DNA of 25,711 nt from JBEHWX01 sp048498995. Lineage in GTDB: Bacteria; Bacteroidota; Ignavibacteria; OLB7. Position 1 is the first letter of the stretch. The number at the start of each line of letters is the position of its first letter. The notes under the pieces are model-generated. The model was not told the DNA's origin. It made no database searches and saw only the letters and a list, made by a program, of their open reading frames with translations. The stretch spans positions 1 through 25,711 of the forward strand of contig JBEHWX010000087.1 in NCBI GenBank assembly GCA_048498995.1. The letters run 5' to 3'. This document shows positions 15,277 through 23,416 of the stretch, in pieces. The translations under genes and the position numbers were made by a program.

Positions 15277-16137
15277 ATGGCCGGCGTCCGGATGCCTGCG
15301 GATATGAGCGGGGATTTCTTCGAACTGCGGTCGGCGATCGATCGTTGCGCGACCGAGGCCGGAGCGCGACGGTGGAGCGTCGCGCTGCGACGTCTTCGTG
15401 ACGGCGCCGGGCTCATGATCGGGCCCGATCTGCCGTTCCATGCGGCGAGCACCGTCAAGATCTTCGTGATGATCGAGCTCTTCCGCGCCGCCGGGCGCGG
15501 CGAGCTCTCGCTCGATGATCGCGTCCGGCTCCACGACACCTTCACGAGTGTCGTCGATGGCGGCGCCTACCGTCTGCGACCCGAGGATGATGCCGAGCCG
15601 ACGCTTTACCGGCGGATCGGCCGGAGCGCCACGCTGATGGAGCTCGCGCGGCTGATGATCACCGCGAGCAGCAACCTTGCCACGAACGTTCTGCTGGAGA
15701 TCGTTGCTCCGGAGCGCGTTACCGCCGGCGCCGCCGGCGATGGGGCCACGGGCACCTCGATCGTGCGGGGGATGCAGGATCTCCTCGCCTTCGAGTCCGG
15801 CGTGAACAACCGCACGACGTCACGCGATCTGATGCTGGCGCTGGAGGCGATCGCGCTCGGCCAGGCGGTTTCCGCGCCGGCGTCGGCCGCGATGCTCGAG
15901 ATACTCCTTGCGCAGCGGATCAACGATGGCATCCCGGCCGGGCTTCCGCCCGATGTCCGCGTGGCGCACAAGACCGGCACGATCGGCGGCATCTGTCACG
16001 ATGCCGGCATCGTCTTCCCCCCGGAGCCACGATCCTCCTATATCCTCGTGGTTCTCACCGAGGGGATCGCCGATCGGAGCAGGGGACGAGGCGCCATTGC
16101 CGCGATCGCGAGCGCCGCGCATGCCGCGCTCGCGTGA
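15277..16137 (+). CDS. Class A beta-lactamase-like serine hydrolase, no signal peptide
   Basis: A 286-residue protein of the beta-lactamase2 fold. Motifs appear in order: STVK with Ser58 and Lys61; SSN at 131-133 where true class A enzymes have SDN; an omega-loop-like ESGVN with Glu173, comparable to ExxLN; and HKTG (231-234). Flanking segments such as TLMELARLMITASSN and NNRTTSRDL also match the family. No secretion signal is found from any start, so the protein appears cytoplasmic, unlike resistance enzymes. AAGG lies shortly before the ATG at 15277; ATG codons at 15292 and 15304 are alternatives. The gene is divergent from the CofE-like gene across 202 bases. It could be a peptidase, esterase or amidase of the serine beta-lactamase superfamily; I would not call it antibiotic resistance. 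Confidence 0.82.
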   Translation: MAGVRMPADMSGDFFELRSAIDRCATEAGARRWSVALRRLRDGAGLMIGPDLPFHAASTVKIFVMIELFRAAGRGELSLDDRVRLHDTFTSVVDGGAYRLRPEDDAEPTLYRRIGRSATLMELARLMITASSNLATNVLLEIVAPERVTAGAAGDGATGTSIVRGMQDLLAFESGVNNRTTSRDLMLALEAIALGQAVSAPASAAMLEILLAQRINDGIPAGLPPDVRVAHKTGTIGGICHDAGIVFPPEPRSSYILVVLTEGIADRSRGRGAIAAIASAAHAALA

Positions 16138-16220
16138 TGACCCCATTGCCTTCGGGCGCCGGCGCCGCGTCCACTGCCGCCGTTGCTGATAGAACGTATG
16201 TACCCTCTCACACTTCACGC

Positions 16221-17408
16221 ATGGATCATGTCATGATGTTCGTTATGGCTTCGAAGGGACCGCGTCGCATCCTCGGAACGCTCCTGGCGCTTCCACGTAC
16301 CCTGCTCGCCGTCGCGACGCTCGGCGCGATATTCGGCGTCGCCGCCAGCGTCACGCTCCGCGCGCAGGAGCGCCCTTCCTGCGCCACGTTGAAACAATAC
16401 CGCGAGGTGGAGGCTCCGCGCGCCTGGAGCCGCGCCGCGCTCGATTACACGCTGACGCCGGAGAATTGGAGCAGCATTGCCGCGGCGCGCGCCGAGGCGC
16501 TCGACGACGACTCGTGGGGCATCACCGACTGGTCGCTTCTGACGGCGACGGTCGCGTCCGAGCTCACCGCGGAGTGCCGTCTGGTCGGCAGCCTGCTCCG
16601 CGTCGACCCGGCCACCGGCGCGCCGACCGCGACGCCGCAGGCCGGCACGGCCACCGGCGCCGCGCTCCTGAAGGGACTGGACACCGCCGGCGCGCTGTCG
16701 CGGCTCGTTGGCGATGCGTTCTCCCGCGCCGCGGCACGGGAGTATCTGAACCAGATCGGTCCGGTGGGGGAGAGTCTGAAGGAACTGTGGCAGCTGGCCG
16801 CCGAGGTCCGGAGCGCGCCGGATCGCCATGCGTCCTGGCGCGACACGCTCCGCGCCACCGTGCGCGGCCAGCTCGATCGCCTCGACGCGCGGCTCCACGC
16901 CTACGACTCCGCGATCTCCGGCTCGCGGGAGAAGAGCCTGGCGATGGCGGCGCTGGACAGCGCGGTGAGCGCCTATTGCGTCCGTTTCGGCGGCGTCGAG
17001 GCGATCACCGGCACCTGGATCAGCACCGACAGCCTCCGCCGTTTCACGATCGTGATCGACGGCACCGGCGCCATCTGGCGCGAGCGGCGGCCGGAGGGGG
17101 GAGAGCTTGTCCGCAGCATGCCGGTCTCGGTCGAGGGAGGACAGTTCAGGCTCTACCGCGCCAACGACGATTCGGTGCTGGCGTTTCTCGGCTTCAAGGA
17201 TGCGCTTCGCGCCGAGATCCAGGCGCAGCATCCGGAGCCCTCGTTCCTTATCCTGGCGCCGAACATGGCCGACGAGAAGGGTGCCGACGGCCTTCGCGCC
17301 GAGTGGCACGGCCTGATCGCGGTGAAGGACATGAAGGCCAAGCTCAAATCCCTCAAGCAACCCCGCCAGGTCGAGGGGAAGGTGTACATCCTCCGACGCG
17401 AACGTTGA
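16221..17408 (+). CDS. Putative secreted protein of unknown function, 395 aa
   Basis: I do not recognise the family. From MASKGPRR (Met at 16245) there is a basic n-region, a hydrophobic core (LLAVATLGAIFGVAASV) and a likely cleavage after LRAQ, so the product is probably exported. The mature part is Ala-rich and mostly helical to about residue 255. A strand-rich C-terminal part follows (ITGTWISTDSLRRFTIVIDG, then IWRERRPEGG and QFRLYRANDDSVLAFLGF). That part recalls small lipocalin-like or META-like barrels, but I cannot assign it. Two Cys in the N-terminal half could pair. ATGs at 16221, 16233, 16236 and 16245 are all possible; no ribosome binding site decides among them. It is 83 bases after the beta-lactamase-like gene. 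Confidence 0.72.
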   Translation: MDHVMMFVMASKGPRRILGTLLALPRTLLAVATLGAIFGVAASVTLRAQERPSCATLKQYREVEAPRAWSRAALDYTLTPENWSSIAAARAEALDDDSWGITDWSLLTATVASELTAECRLVGSLLRVDPATGAPTATPQAGTATGAALLKGLDTAGALSRLVGDAFSRAAAREYLNQIGPVGESLKELWQLAAEVRSAPDRHASWRDTLRATVRGQLDRLDARLHAYDSAISGSREKSLAMAALDSAVSAYCVRFGGVEAITGTWISTDSLRRFTIVIDGTGAIWRERRPEGGELVRSMPVSVEGGQFRLYRANDDSVLAFLGFKDALRAEIQAQHPEPSFLILAPNMADEKGADGLRAEWHGLIAVKDMKAKLKSLKQPRQVEGKVYILRRER

Positions 17409-17509
17409 CGGGGAACGCGAACGGAATCGAAACGGAATCGGGTAGGAATCGTGATCGAAACCGCTCCCATCTCCCACCGGGTTGCGCCTCCATGAACCGC
17501 CATGTCCCG

Positions 17510-17559
17510 GGCACCCGGCACGGGTGCCGATCTTACGAGCCGGGGGTACCTCCCCCGGC
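17510..17559. repeat. Double-hairpin element, copy 1
   Basis: The first hairpin has stem GGCACCCG/CGGGTGCC with a 3-base loop (17510-17528). After a 10-base spacer, the second hairpin has stem GCCGGGGG/CCCCCGGC with a 5-base loop TACCT (17539-17559). Both stems are perfect. The second copy is at 23368-23415, with the same stem sequences, the same loop lengths and nearly the same spacing. There is no T-tract after either stem. Confidence 0.85.
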
Positions 17560-17760
17560 GGCCATGCACGCGTGATTCCGGTGGCGCCGTGCACGCGAAT
17601 GGTCCCCCGGCGCCCATGCGCATTTACGATCCCGGCCATGCCCACGCGTGATTCCCCGGCGACCATGCATGCGTGATTTCGGCGCCGATGCGCACATACG
17701 ATCCCGGCCATGCCCACGCGTGATTCCCCGACGAAAATGTGCGCGCATGCGATCCTCCCC
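17560..17760. repeat. Degenerate ~24-bp tandem array with an exact 34-bp duplication
   Basis: Units around the pattern CCCCGGCGnCCATGC followed by ACGCGTGATT recur through the stretch. The segment 17625-17658 is repeated exactly at 17697-17730, an offset of 72 bases, which equals three 23-25-base sub-units; similarity extends further upstream in degenerate form. There are no spacers of constant length, so it is not a CRISPR array. Confidence 0.8.
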
Positions 17761-17821
17761 GGGGCGACGCGGAAACATTCCGTTGACGACGTGGTCTCCT
17801 ACATGATCGCCGGAAGCTCCG

Positions 17822-19396
17822 ATGTCGCGCCGCGTCTCAGTGCGACATCTCCGCGCATCCTTCATCTCAATTCTCCAAGTCCCCATGCGCTACTCGATTG
17901 CCGTCGCGATCTCCCTGGTGCCGACGCTCCTCCTCGGGAGGCCGAATGATGATCCCGCCCGCGCCGAGACGCTGGTGCGCGCCGCGCTCCGTCAGGTGAC
18001 GCCGCCGGCCGATGCCGTGTTCGGATTCACGCAGGCCAATCAGTTCCTCGGACACCTCGCCAGGCCGTGGCAGACCTACAAGCGGAAGCTCGCCGGCTCC
18101 TTCCTCCTGGCCGATCAGGCCGCCTCGTATTACCAGGCCGACAGCACGCAGAGCGGCCGCAATACCTATCTGTCGTTCACCTTCTGCTGCGATACCACGC
18201 TGGCATTCATCAACTACGGCGAGACGACGCCCCAGCGGCTCACCGTCGCCGACAAGCGGGACTTCGTCTGGGACGTCTCGGCGATGACGCCGGTCTACCT
18301 GATGAAGGACTTCCTCGCTCACGATATCGGGAAGTCGCTCATCCGTTTCGTGGAGGGAGCCGTGGACACGGTGGTGTATCGGGCGGAGGATGGAAATATC
18401 GTATCGCTGATGATCGATCCCCGCGGCCGCGAGCTTGCCGCCGCCTCGATGCTCACCAGGAGCGATCTCTACGGCGACGTGCTCAAGAGCGTGACCTTCG
18501 GCGATTATGCCGACGGCAAAGGATTCCGCTATCCACGGAAGATCGTGCAGAGCCAGCTCGGGTTCGACGCGAACGTGGTGGATGTGACGCTGAGCGATGC
18601 CCCGTTCGACCGGGCACGCGTGGCGGCGATGATCCCGGCCACCTATCGCCTTGCCGCCGATGAGCCGAAGCCGGCGCCGGACGTGGAGGTGAGCACCTAC
18701 GCGCCGGGCATCCACGCGGTGGATCTGAAGCATGCCAGCGAGCGCGCCCTGGTGGTGGAGTTCAAGGATCAACTGCTGGTGGCCGAGGCTCCCCTCACCG
18801 TCGCCAACGGAGAGCTGATGCTGGCGCAGGCCAGGAAGATCGCGCCCGGAAAGCCGGTTCGCTGGTTCGTCTTCGGACACCATCACCCGCATTACCTCGG
18901 CGGCCTCCGCGCCTTCGTGCACGCCGGCGTGCCGGTTCTCACGGCCGCCATGGATACCGCCTACCTCCGGCAGATCGCCACGTTCCGGCACACGCTCGAA
19001 CCGGACAGCCTGGAGCGCGATCCGCGCCCGCTGAAGCTGGAGGTGATCGAGGGGGAGAAAGCGATCTCCGATGGCGACATGGAGATGCGGATCATCCATA
19101 TCGGTTCGGAGTCGAAGCACACCGAGGATTACCTGGTCTACTACTTCCCGAAGCAGAAACTGCTGTTCGAGGATGATCTCGCAAGCGTTCCGAGCGACAA
19201 GCCGCTCAGGCCGGCAAGCGAGCGCCAGAGAGGCCTCTACGACGCGATCACCTCGCGCGGCCTCGAGGTCGAGACGATCATGCAGGGATGGCCGCTCGGC
19301 GGCGGCGGCAAGACGGTCTTCACCTTCGACGAGCTCCGCAAGAGCGTGGAGATGGCCGATCAGATGGAGAAGGACCAGAAGAAGCCCGGGAAATAA
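17822..19396 (+). CDS. Metallo-beta-lactamase-fold protein with altered metal motif
   Basis: A 524-residue exported protein (hydrophobic MRYSIAVAISLVPTLLLG near the N-terminus). The first ~290 residues are a helical/strand region without a known signature. The C-terminal half (about 295-500) is a metallo-beta-lactamase fold: LLVAEAPLTVANGE, then FGHHHPHYLGGLRAF, later SESKHTEDYLVYYFPKQK and LLFEDDLA. The family motif HxHxDH here reads HHHPHY (353-358), so the zinc-2 Asp and His are replaced by His and Tyr. His433 and Asp452, equivalent to the later ligands, remain. Activity and metal content are therefore open. The ATG at 17822 has GGAAG 5 bases upstream; ATG 17885 gives a more typical signal peptide. 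The gene converges with the DinB-like gene. Confidence 0.85.
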   Translation: MSRRVSVRHLRASFISILQVPMRYSIAVAISLVPTLLLGRPNDDPARAETLVRAALRQVTPPADAVFGFTQANQFLGHLARPWQTYKRKLAGSFLLADQAASYYQADSTQSGRNTYLSFTFCCDTTLAFINYGETTPQRLTVADKRDFVWDVSAMTPVYLMKDFLAHDIGKSLIRFVEGAVDTVVYRAEDGNIVSLMIDPRGRELAAASMLTRSDLYGDVLKSVTFGDYADGKGFRYPRKIVQSQLGFDANVVDVTLSDAPFDRARVAAMIPATYRLAADEPKPAPDVEVSTYAPGIHAVDLKHASERALVVEFKDQLLVAEAPLTVANGELMLAQARKIAPGKPVRWFVFGHHHPHYLGGLRAFVHAGVPVLTAAMDTAYLRQIATFRHTLEPDSLERDPRPLKLEVIEGEKAISDGDMEMRIIHIGSESKHTEDYLVYYFPKQKLLFEDDLASVPSDKPLRPASERQRGLYDAITSRGLEVETIMQGWPLGGGGKTVFTFDELRKSVEMADQMEKDQKKPGK

Positions 19397-19423
19397 CGAC
19401 GACGACATTCGCCTCGAAGCGAG

Positions 19424-19463
19424 CGCGCCGGGCCGGGGAGCCTATCTCCCACGGTCCGGCGCG
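19424..19463. terminator. Long hairpin between convergent genes
   Basis: A 17-base-pair stem (19424-19440 with 19446-19463) has one G-U pair, one bulged A and a 5-base loop CCTAT. It lies in the 96-base gap between the convergent metallo-beta-lactamase-fold and DinB-like genes, where a bidirectional terminator is expected. No T-tract follows on either strand, so it is not a standard intrinsic terminator. Confidence 0.55.
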
Positions 19464-19492
19464 TTGACGTTCGGAGCCCTCACGCGTTCAGC

Positions 19493-19975
19493 CTACCACT
19501 CCTTCCGTTCCCTCAGCCCCACGATCTGCCCCACATGTCCCCGGCCATGCCCGGCGTAGACGCGGAGCAGATCGTCCAGCGACATCTCGCCATTCTCCGG
19601 GTGATGCGCCGTGCGCGACCACGCATCGGCCGGCATCTTCTCGAGGAGCGCATGCCAGCGCTCGTGCAGCCCGCGCAGCAGCGTGAGCGAGGGGGCCAGC
19701 GGCAGCGCCGCGTCGGCCAGCAATGCCCAGCGGTCCTGATCGTAGGGCTTCAGCGTCGGATGATCCTCGGTGAGAACAAGCTTCATCCGGATGAGTGCGT
19801 TGGAGTGGGAATCGGCCAGATGATGGACCACCTGCCGGATCGTCCATCCTCCGTCGCGATACGGCGTGTCGATCTGTGCGTCGTCGAGGCCGGCAACCGC
19901 CGCCTCCAGCTCGTCGGGGAGGGAGGCGATCTTCCCGATCAGGTCCCGCCGCTCGGCGTCCGTGAGTGTCGTCAT
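19493..19975 (-). CDS. DinB/YfiT-family putative metal-dependent protein
   Basis: A 160-residue four-helix-bundle protein of the DinB_2/YfiT type, related to bacillithiol S-transferase BstA and 'putative metal-dependent hydrolase' proteins. The family core is clear: GGWTIRQVVHHLADSH (43-57), RMKLVLTEDHPTLKPYDQ (63-80), LHERWHALL (103-111) and AHHPENG (123-129). The C-terminal motif reads VYAGHGRGHVGQI (139-151), where relatives often have WHxxHHxxHI. His52, His143 and His147 can still form the three-His metal site, while the last His is Gln. Bacillithiol itself is not implied. The upstream 640-base intergenic region separates it from the divergent TonB receptor gene; no clear ribosome binding site is seen before 19975. 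Confidence 0.88.
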   Translation of the reverse strand: MTTLTDAERRDLIGKIASLPDELEAAVAGLDDAQIDTPYRDGGWTIRQVVHHLADSHSNALIRMKLVLTEDHPTLKPYDQDRWALLADAALPLAPSLTLLRGLHERWHALLEKMPADAWSRTAHHPENGEMSLDDLLRVYAGHGRGHVGQIVGLRERKEW

Positions 19976-20615
19976 TGTGTTCGGTGTCGATGGAGTTGTA
20001 GGAAGTAGGGGATATGAGGGGGGCGTTGATCTCGGAAGTGATCATGATATCGCGGTCGCCGCCGGCCTGGTGGCCTCGCGACCAGATTCAACGGCCGGTG
20101 CCCCCCTCGCGCCCTCCCGGACGCGCCTTGCGTCGCGGCGGCGTGGGCTCGCGTCGGAAGCCTGGGCCATGATGGACCCACTACGTACTATCGCCATCGG
20201 GCATATCGTTACCGACGGAACAACCATCGGCCGGTGCCGTCGAAAAGCTCCGTGAAGCCCGCTCCGATCGTGGGGCAACGGGTGCAACTTTCATCCCGGC
20301 ACTCCGTTCCTCCGCGTCGCGTGCCGGTCGCTGGGTTCCGGCGCATCCGGCCGGCGGAACGTCCGGCGGGACCCGTGGGGTCCTCGGGCTCTGTTACAAA
20401 AGGGAATTGCGAGCCGGGGCCGCCGGTCATAGTCTTGCCGGCTGAACATCCCGATCGCCCGCCGGAGCTCGACGTCGGAGTCCGAATCCGGAGCCCGCAT
20501 CCCCGCCCGAGATGCCCCTGGCACGCATGCGCATGACTGCCGTTGTCGCGCCTTCCCGAGGCGTGTCGACGCAGCCTTCCAGAACACGAAAGAGATCCCC
20601 CTGACCGATATCATC
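19976..20615. other. 640-base divergent intergenic region
   Basis: No credible gene is seen in this gap between the DinB-like and TonB-receptor genes. It holds a small perfect hairpin GGACCC-GTG-GGGTCC (20369-20383), an AT-richer patch TTACAAAAGGGAATT (20394-20408), and GC-rich sequence with many scattered short inverted repeats. I see no confident promoter, riboswitch or tandem array. Confidence 0.6.
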
Positions 20616-23123
20616 ATGTCGATACATCATCATCCCCTCGCCAGACGCCGCTCCGGCTTCCGTTCGGGAGCTCCCGCGGCCATCGCCTCTCTTGCCCTGC
20701 TTCTGACCGGCGCATCGGTCGCCACCGCTCAGCAGGGGGGGCGTCGCGGCATGGCCGCCGACGTCGCCATCACCATCAGCGGCTCGGTCGTCGATGCCGA
20801 GGGGAAGGGCGTGCCCGGCTCCTCCGTCGCGCTCCGCAGGCTTCCCGATTCCGTCCTCGTTACCGGTGCCATCACCCGCGCCGACGGCGGCTTCACGATC
20901 TCCGGCGTCCGCCCGGGGCGCTACATCGCGCGCGTCTCCGGCGTCGGGTTCACCCCGCGCCTGATCTCGCCGGTCGAGGTGCGTCCCGGCAAGGACACGC
21001 TCGATCTCGGACGGATCGAGCTGGCCGCCAGCGCCGTCAACGCCGACGAGGTCGTGGTCAACGCCCGGCGCGACTTCATGACCGTGACCGCCGATCGGAC
21101 CGTGTATTCCACGAAGGATCTTCTGGTCAGCACCGGCGGCAGCGCCACCGATCTGCTCAAGAACATCCCCTCAGTGGAGGTGGATGCCGACGGCAACGTG
21201 AGCCTCCGCGGCAATCAGAACATCGCCATTCAGCTCAACGGACGTCCCTCCGGACTCACCGCCGATGCGCTCAAGAGCCTGCCGGCCGATGCCATCGAGC
21301 GGATCGAGATCGTCGCCAACCCTTCGGCCAAATACGATCCGGAGGGGATCGGCGGCATCCTGAACATCGTGCTGAAGCAGGACCACGATCGCGGACTGGC
21401 CGGCGGCTTCAACGGCAGCGCCGGCATCAACGGCTCCTACAGCCTCGGCGCCAACATCAACTGGGGAAGCGGTCCCTGGAACGTGCTGGCCAACTACGGC
21501 GTGATGCGCTGGGTCCGCGACGCCAACGGCTATCGCCTGCAGAAGAACCTGCTGGTCAACCCGGTGACCGGACTGTTGTCCACCGACACGTCGAGCGGCG
21601 GATCGACCGGACACAGCTTCAACGCCAGCGTCGACTACGCTCTGGACAAGGCGAACACGATCTCCCTCAGCACGGCGATCGGCGCCTGGGGAAGCGACGC
21701 CGACGAGACCGCGAACTATGCCGATCTGACCGCCGACGGCGCGGTTACCTCCCGTTCGGTGCGCCATTCGAATGATGACGGCGCCGATTTCTCGCAGGAT
21801 CATCGTCTCGGCTACAAGTGGGTGGGGCAGCCCCGCGTGCACGAGCTGACCGCCGAGCTCCGCTACGCCTCCTCGCGTGAGGACAACGCCACCTGGATCG
21901 ACGAGCGGACCGAGCCGATGGATGCCAGCCCGGCGAGCGTGGTCGCGAGCATGCACAACCGCGTCTTGGAGCGGAGCAACGAGGAGGCGCTGCAGATCGA
22001 TTACGTCCGCCCCCTCTGGGAGGGAGGGAGCCTGGAGGCCGGCTACAAGGGATCGTTCAGGGGGATCGACAACGATTATGTCGCCGACTCGCTCGACCCG
22101 GCCACCCGGCTCTTCCGCGCCGAGTCGAACGCCAGCAACGCGTTCAACTTCAACGAGACGATTCACGCCGCCTACGGCACCGTCTCGCAGGAGATCGGCA
22201 CCGTGTCGCTCCAGGTGGGACTGCGCGCCGAGCGGGCCACGACCTCGTTCGACCTGCGCACCACCAGCGAGACCTTCGACAATGCCTACACGAGCCTCTT
22301 CCCGAGCGCGCTCGTCTCGTGGCGTCCGTCGGATGCCACGCAGGTCCGGATCAGCTACGGCAAGCGGGTGAACCGGCCACGCACCGGCCAGCTCAATCCG
22401 TTCTCCGTCGATGGCGATCGCGGGTTCGCGCGCGTCGGCAATCCCTATCTGCTGCCGGAGTATTCGCACAACATCGAGCTCGGCTTCACGCAGTTCGTTC
22501 CCTGGGGCACGATCACCCTGAACCCCTTCTTCCGTCACACGGTGAACGCGATCGAGCACTTCGACGTGGCCGGGCCGAACGGGGTGATCATCGGCACCTT
22601 CGAGAACCTCGGCAAGACCGATTCCTGGGGCGCAGAGCTGATCAACAGCGTGAGGGTCGGCGACTGGCTCACCGGATTTGCCAACCTGAGCGCGTATCGC
22701 CTGATCTCCGACGCCACGAACCTCGAGACCGGTGGCACCGGCGACGGCATCGGCCTGACGGCCCGTGGCAACGTCACGGTCTCGGTCGGCTGGGGCATCG
22801 ACATCCAGGGCTCGGCGTTCTATCGCGCTCCGATGGATCTGATCGGCGGCCGGATGCGGTCGAGCGTCTACACCGACCTCGCGATTCAGAAGAGGATCCT
22901 GGACGATCGCGGACGGATCGGCCTTCGCTTCAGCAATCCCTTCGTGCAGGGAGGCTTCGGCGCCGAGCGCCAGACCTACGCCTACTACATCGACTTCGAG
23001 CGCCACTGGAATCCGCCGGCGGCCACGCTCAGCTTCAGCTACATCTTCGGCAAGCAGGACGCCCGCACGCGCCAGCAGCGTCCGGTCCAGCAGCAGGGTG
23101 GCGACGACGACATGGGATGGTGA
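20616..23123 (+). CDS. TonB-dependent outer-membrane receptor (CarboxypepD_reg + plug + beta-barrel)
   Basis: An 835-residue outer-membrane protein. A signal peptide (about 1-39, ending ASVATAQ) is followed by a CarboxypepD_reg-like domain (about 51-135: ITISGSVVDAEGKGVPGSSV, GGFTISGVRPGRYIARVSGV). The plug domain comes next (about 140-255: DLLKNIPSVEVDADG, LRGNQNIAIQLNGRPSG, ERIEIVANPSAKYDPEG, GGILNIVL). The rest is a beta-barrel of the outer-membrane beta-barrel family 3 type, with alternating aromatic strands and GYKGSFRGIDNDY-like turns. The last residues are Gln-rich and acidic (QQQGGDDDMGW) and do not end in the usual aromatic strand. No TonB box could be recognised, and no adjacent SusD or ABC gene hints at the substrate. 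An intrinsic terminator follows, so it is probably monocistronic. Confidence 0.92.
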   Translation: MSIHHHPLARRRSGFRSGAPAAIASLALLLTGASVATAQQGGRRGMAADVAITISGSVVDAEGKGVPGSSVALRRLPDSVLVTGAITRADGGFTISGVRPGRYIARVSGVGFTPRLISPVEVRPGKDTLDLGRIELAASAVNADEVVVNARRDFMTVTADRTVYSTKDLLVSTGGSATDLLKNIPSVEVDADGNVSLRGNQNIAIQLNGRPSGLTADALKSLPADAIERIEIVANPSAKYDPEGIGGILNIVLKQDHDRGLAGGFNGSAGINGSYSLGANINWGSGPWNVLANYGVMRWVRDANGYRLQKNLLVNPVTGLLSTDTSSGGSTGHSFNASVDYALDKANTISLSTAIGAWGSDADETANYADLTADGAVTSRSVRHSNDDGADFSQDHRLGYKWVGQPRVHELTAELRYASSREDNATWIDERTEPMDASPASVVASMHNRVLERSNEEALQIDYVRPLWEGGSLEAGYKGSFRGIDNDYVADSLDPATRLFRAESNASNAFNFNETIHAAYGTVSQEIGTVSLQVGLRAERATTSFDLRTTSETFDNAYTSLFPSALVSWRPSDATQVRISYGKRVNRPRTGQLNPFSVDGDRGFARVGNPYLLPEYSHNIELGFTQFVPWGTITLNPFFRHTVNAIEHFDVAGPNGVIIGTFENLGKTDSWGAELINSVRVGDWLTGFANLSAYRLISDATNLETGGTGDGIGLTARGNVTVSVGWGIDIQGSAFYRAPMDLIGGRMRSSVYTDLAIQKRILDDRGRIGLRFSNPFVQGGFGAERQTYAYYIDFERHWNPPAATLSFSYIFGKQDARTRQQRPVQQQGGDDDMGW

Positions 23124-23182
23124 GACGGGGCGAAACGCACCCGATCCATGGCTCGAGCCACGGATCGACATACGGATCGTAC

Positions 23183-23211
23183 AAGGGCGGCCCACCGTGG
23201 CCGCCCTTTTT
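23183..23211 (+). terminator. Intrinsic terminator of the TonB-receptor gene
   Basis: A perfect 8-base-pair stem GGGCGGCC/GGCCGCCC (23185-23192 and 23199-23206) with a 6-base loop is preceded by AA and followed by TTTTT (23207-23211), 60 bases after the stop codon. It is a classic Rho-independent terminator and works mainly in the plus direction. Confidence 0.92.
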
Positions 23212-23294
23212 CATGCGCGGCCGCTCCACCTCCGCGCACGCCATCGATTCGTCGGGAACCGGCATACCTCCCGAGGCGGCCCCCCGAGACGACC

Positions 23295-23346
23295 CTCCGA
23301 GGCGTTCCTCCGAGGCGTCCCTCCGAGGCGTTCCTCCGAGGCGTCC
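23295..23346. repeat. 13-bp tandem array (26-bp higher-order unit)
   Basis: CTCCGAGGCGTTC and CTCCGAGGCGTCC alternate twice, so the 26-base block 23295-23320 is repeated exactly at 23321-23346. A degenerate continuation runs to about 23370 and merges into the left arm of the double-hairpin element. Confidence 0.9.
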
Positions 23347-23367
23347 CTCCGATAACCTCCCTTCCGA

Positions 23368-23415
23368 GGCACCCGGAACGGGTGCCAGTATCATACCCGG
23401 GGGTATATCCCCCGG
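23368..23415. repeat. Double-hairpin element, copy 2
   Basis: The first hairpin has stem GGCACCCG/CGGGTGCC with loop GAA (23368-23386). After a 10-base spacer, the second hairpin has stem CCGGGGG/CCCCCGG with loop TATAT (23397-23415), followed by CG. Stems and loop sizes match the copy at 17510-17559, while the loops and spacer differ. Confidence 0.85.
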
Positions 23416-23416
23416 C

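Larger units (their letters stand above)
17409..17821. other. Repeat-bearing intergenic region
   Basis: 413 bases without a credible gene. From left to right: three short repeats containing GGAATCG (about 17421-17453); the double-hairpin element copy 1 (17510-17559); a degenerate array of about 24-bp units with an exact 34-bp duplication (about 17560-17760); and about 60 bases leading to the start of the metallo-beta-lactamase-fold gene, including GGAAG before 17822. A minus-strand frame across it is merely the translated repeat. Confidence 0.7.

Noticed and set aside
15277..16137. Antibiotic-resistance beta-lactamase
   Set aside because: No export signal and SSN instead of SDN make a resistance role unlikely.
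17533..17886. Minus-strand 117-residue frame with HGRRGITRGHGRD repeats
   Set aside because: It is the translation of the intergenic tandem array, with no ribosome binding site or family support.
20277..20420. Possible cobalamin riboswitch upstream of the TonB receptor (GGGTGCAA and AAAAGGGAA pieces)
   Set aside because: The pieces are in the wrong order and spacing, and the conserved B12-box core is absent.
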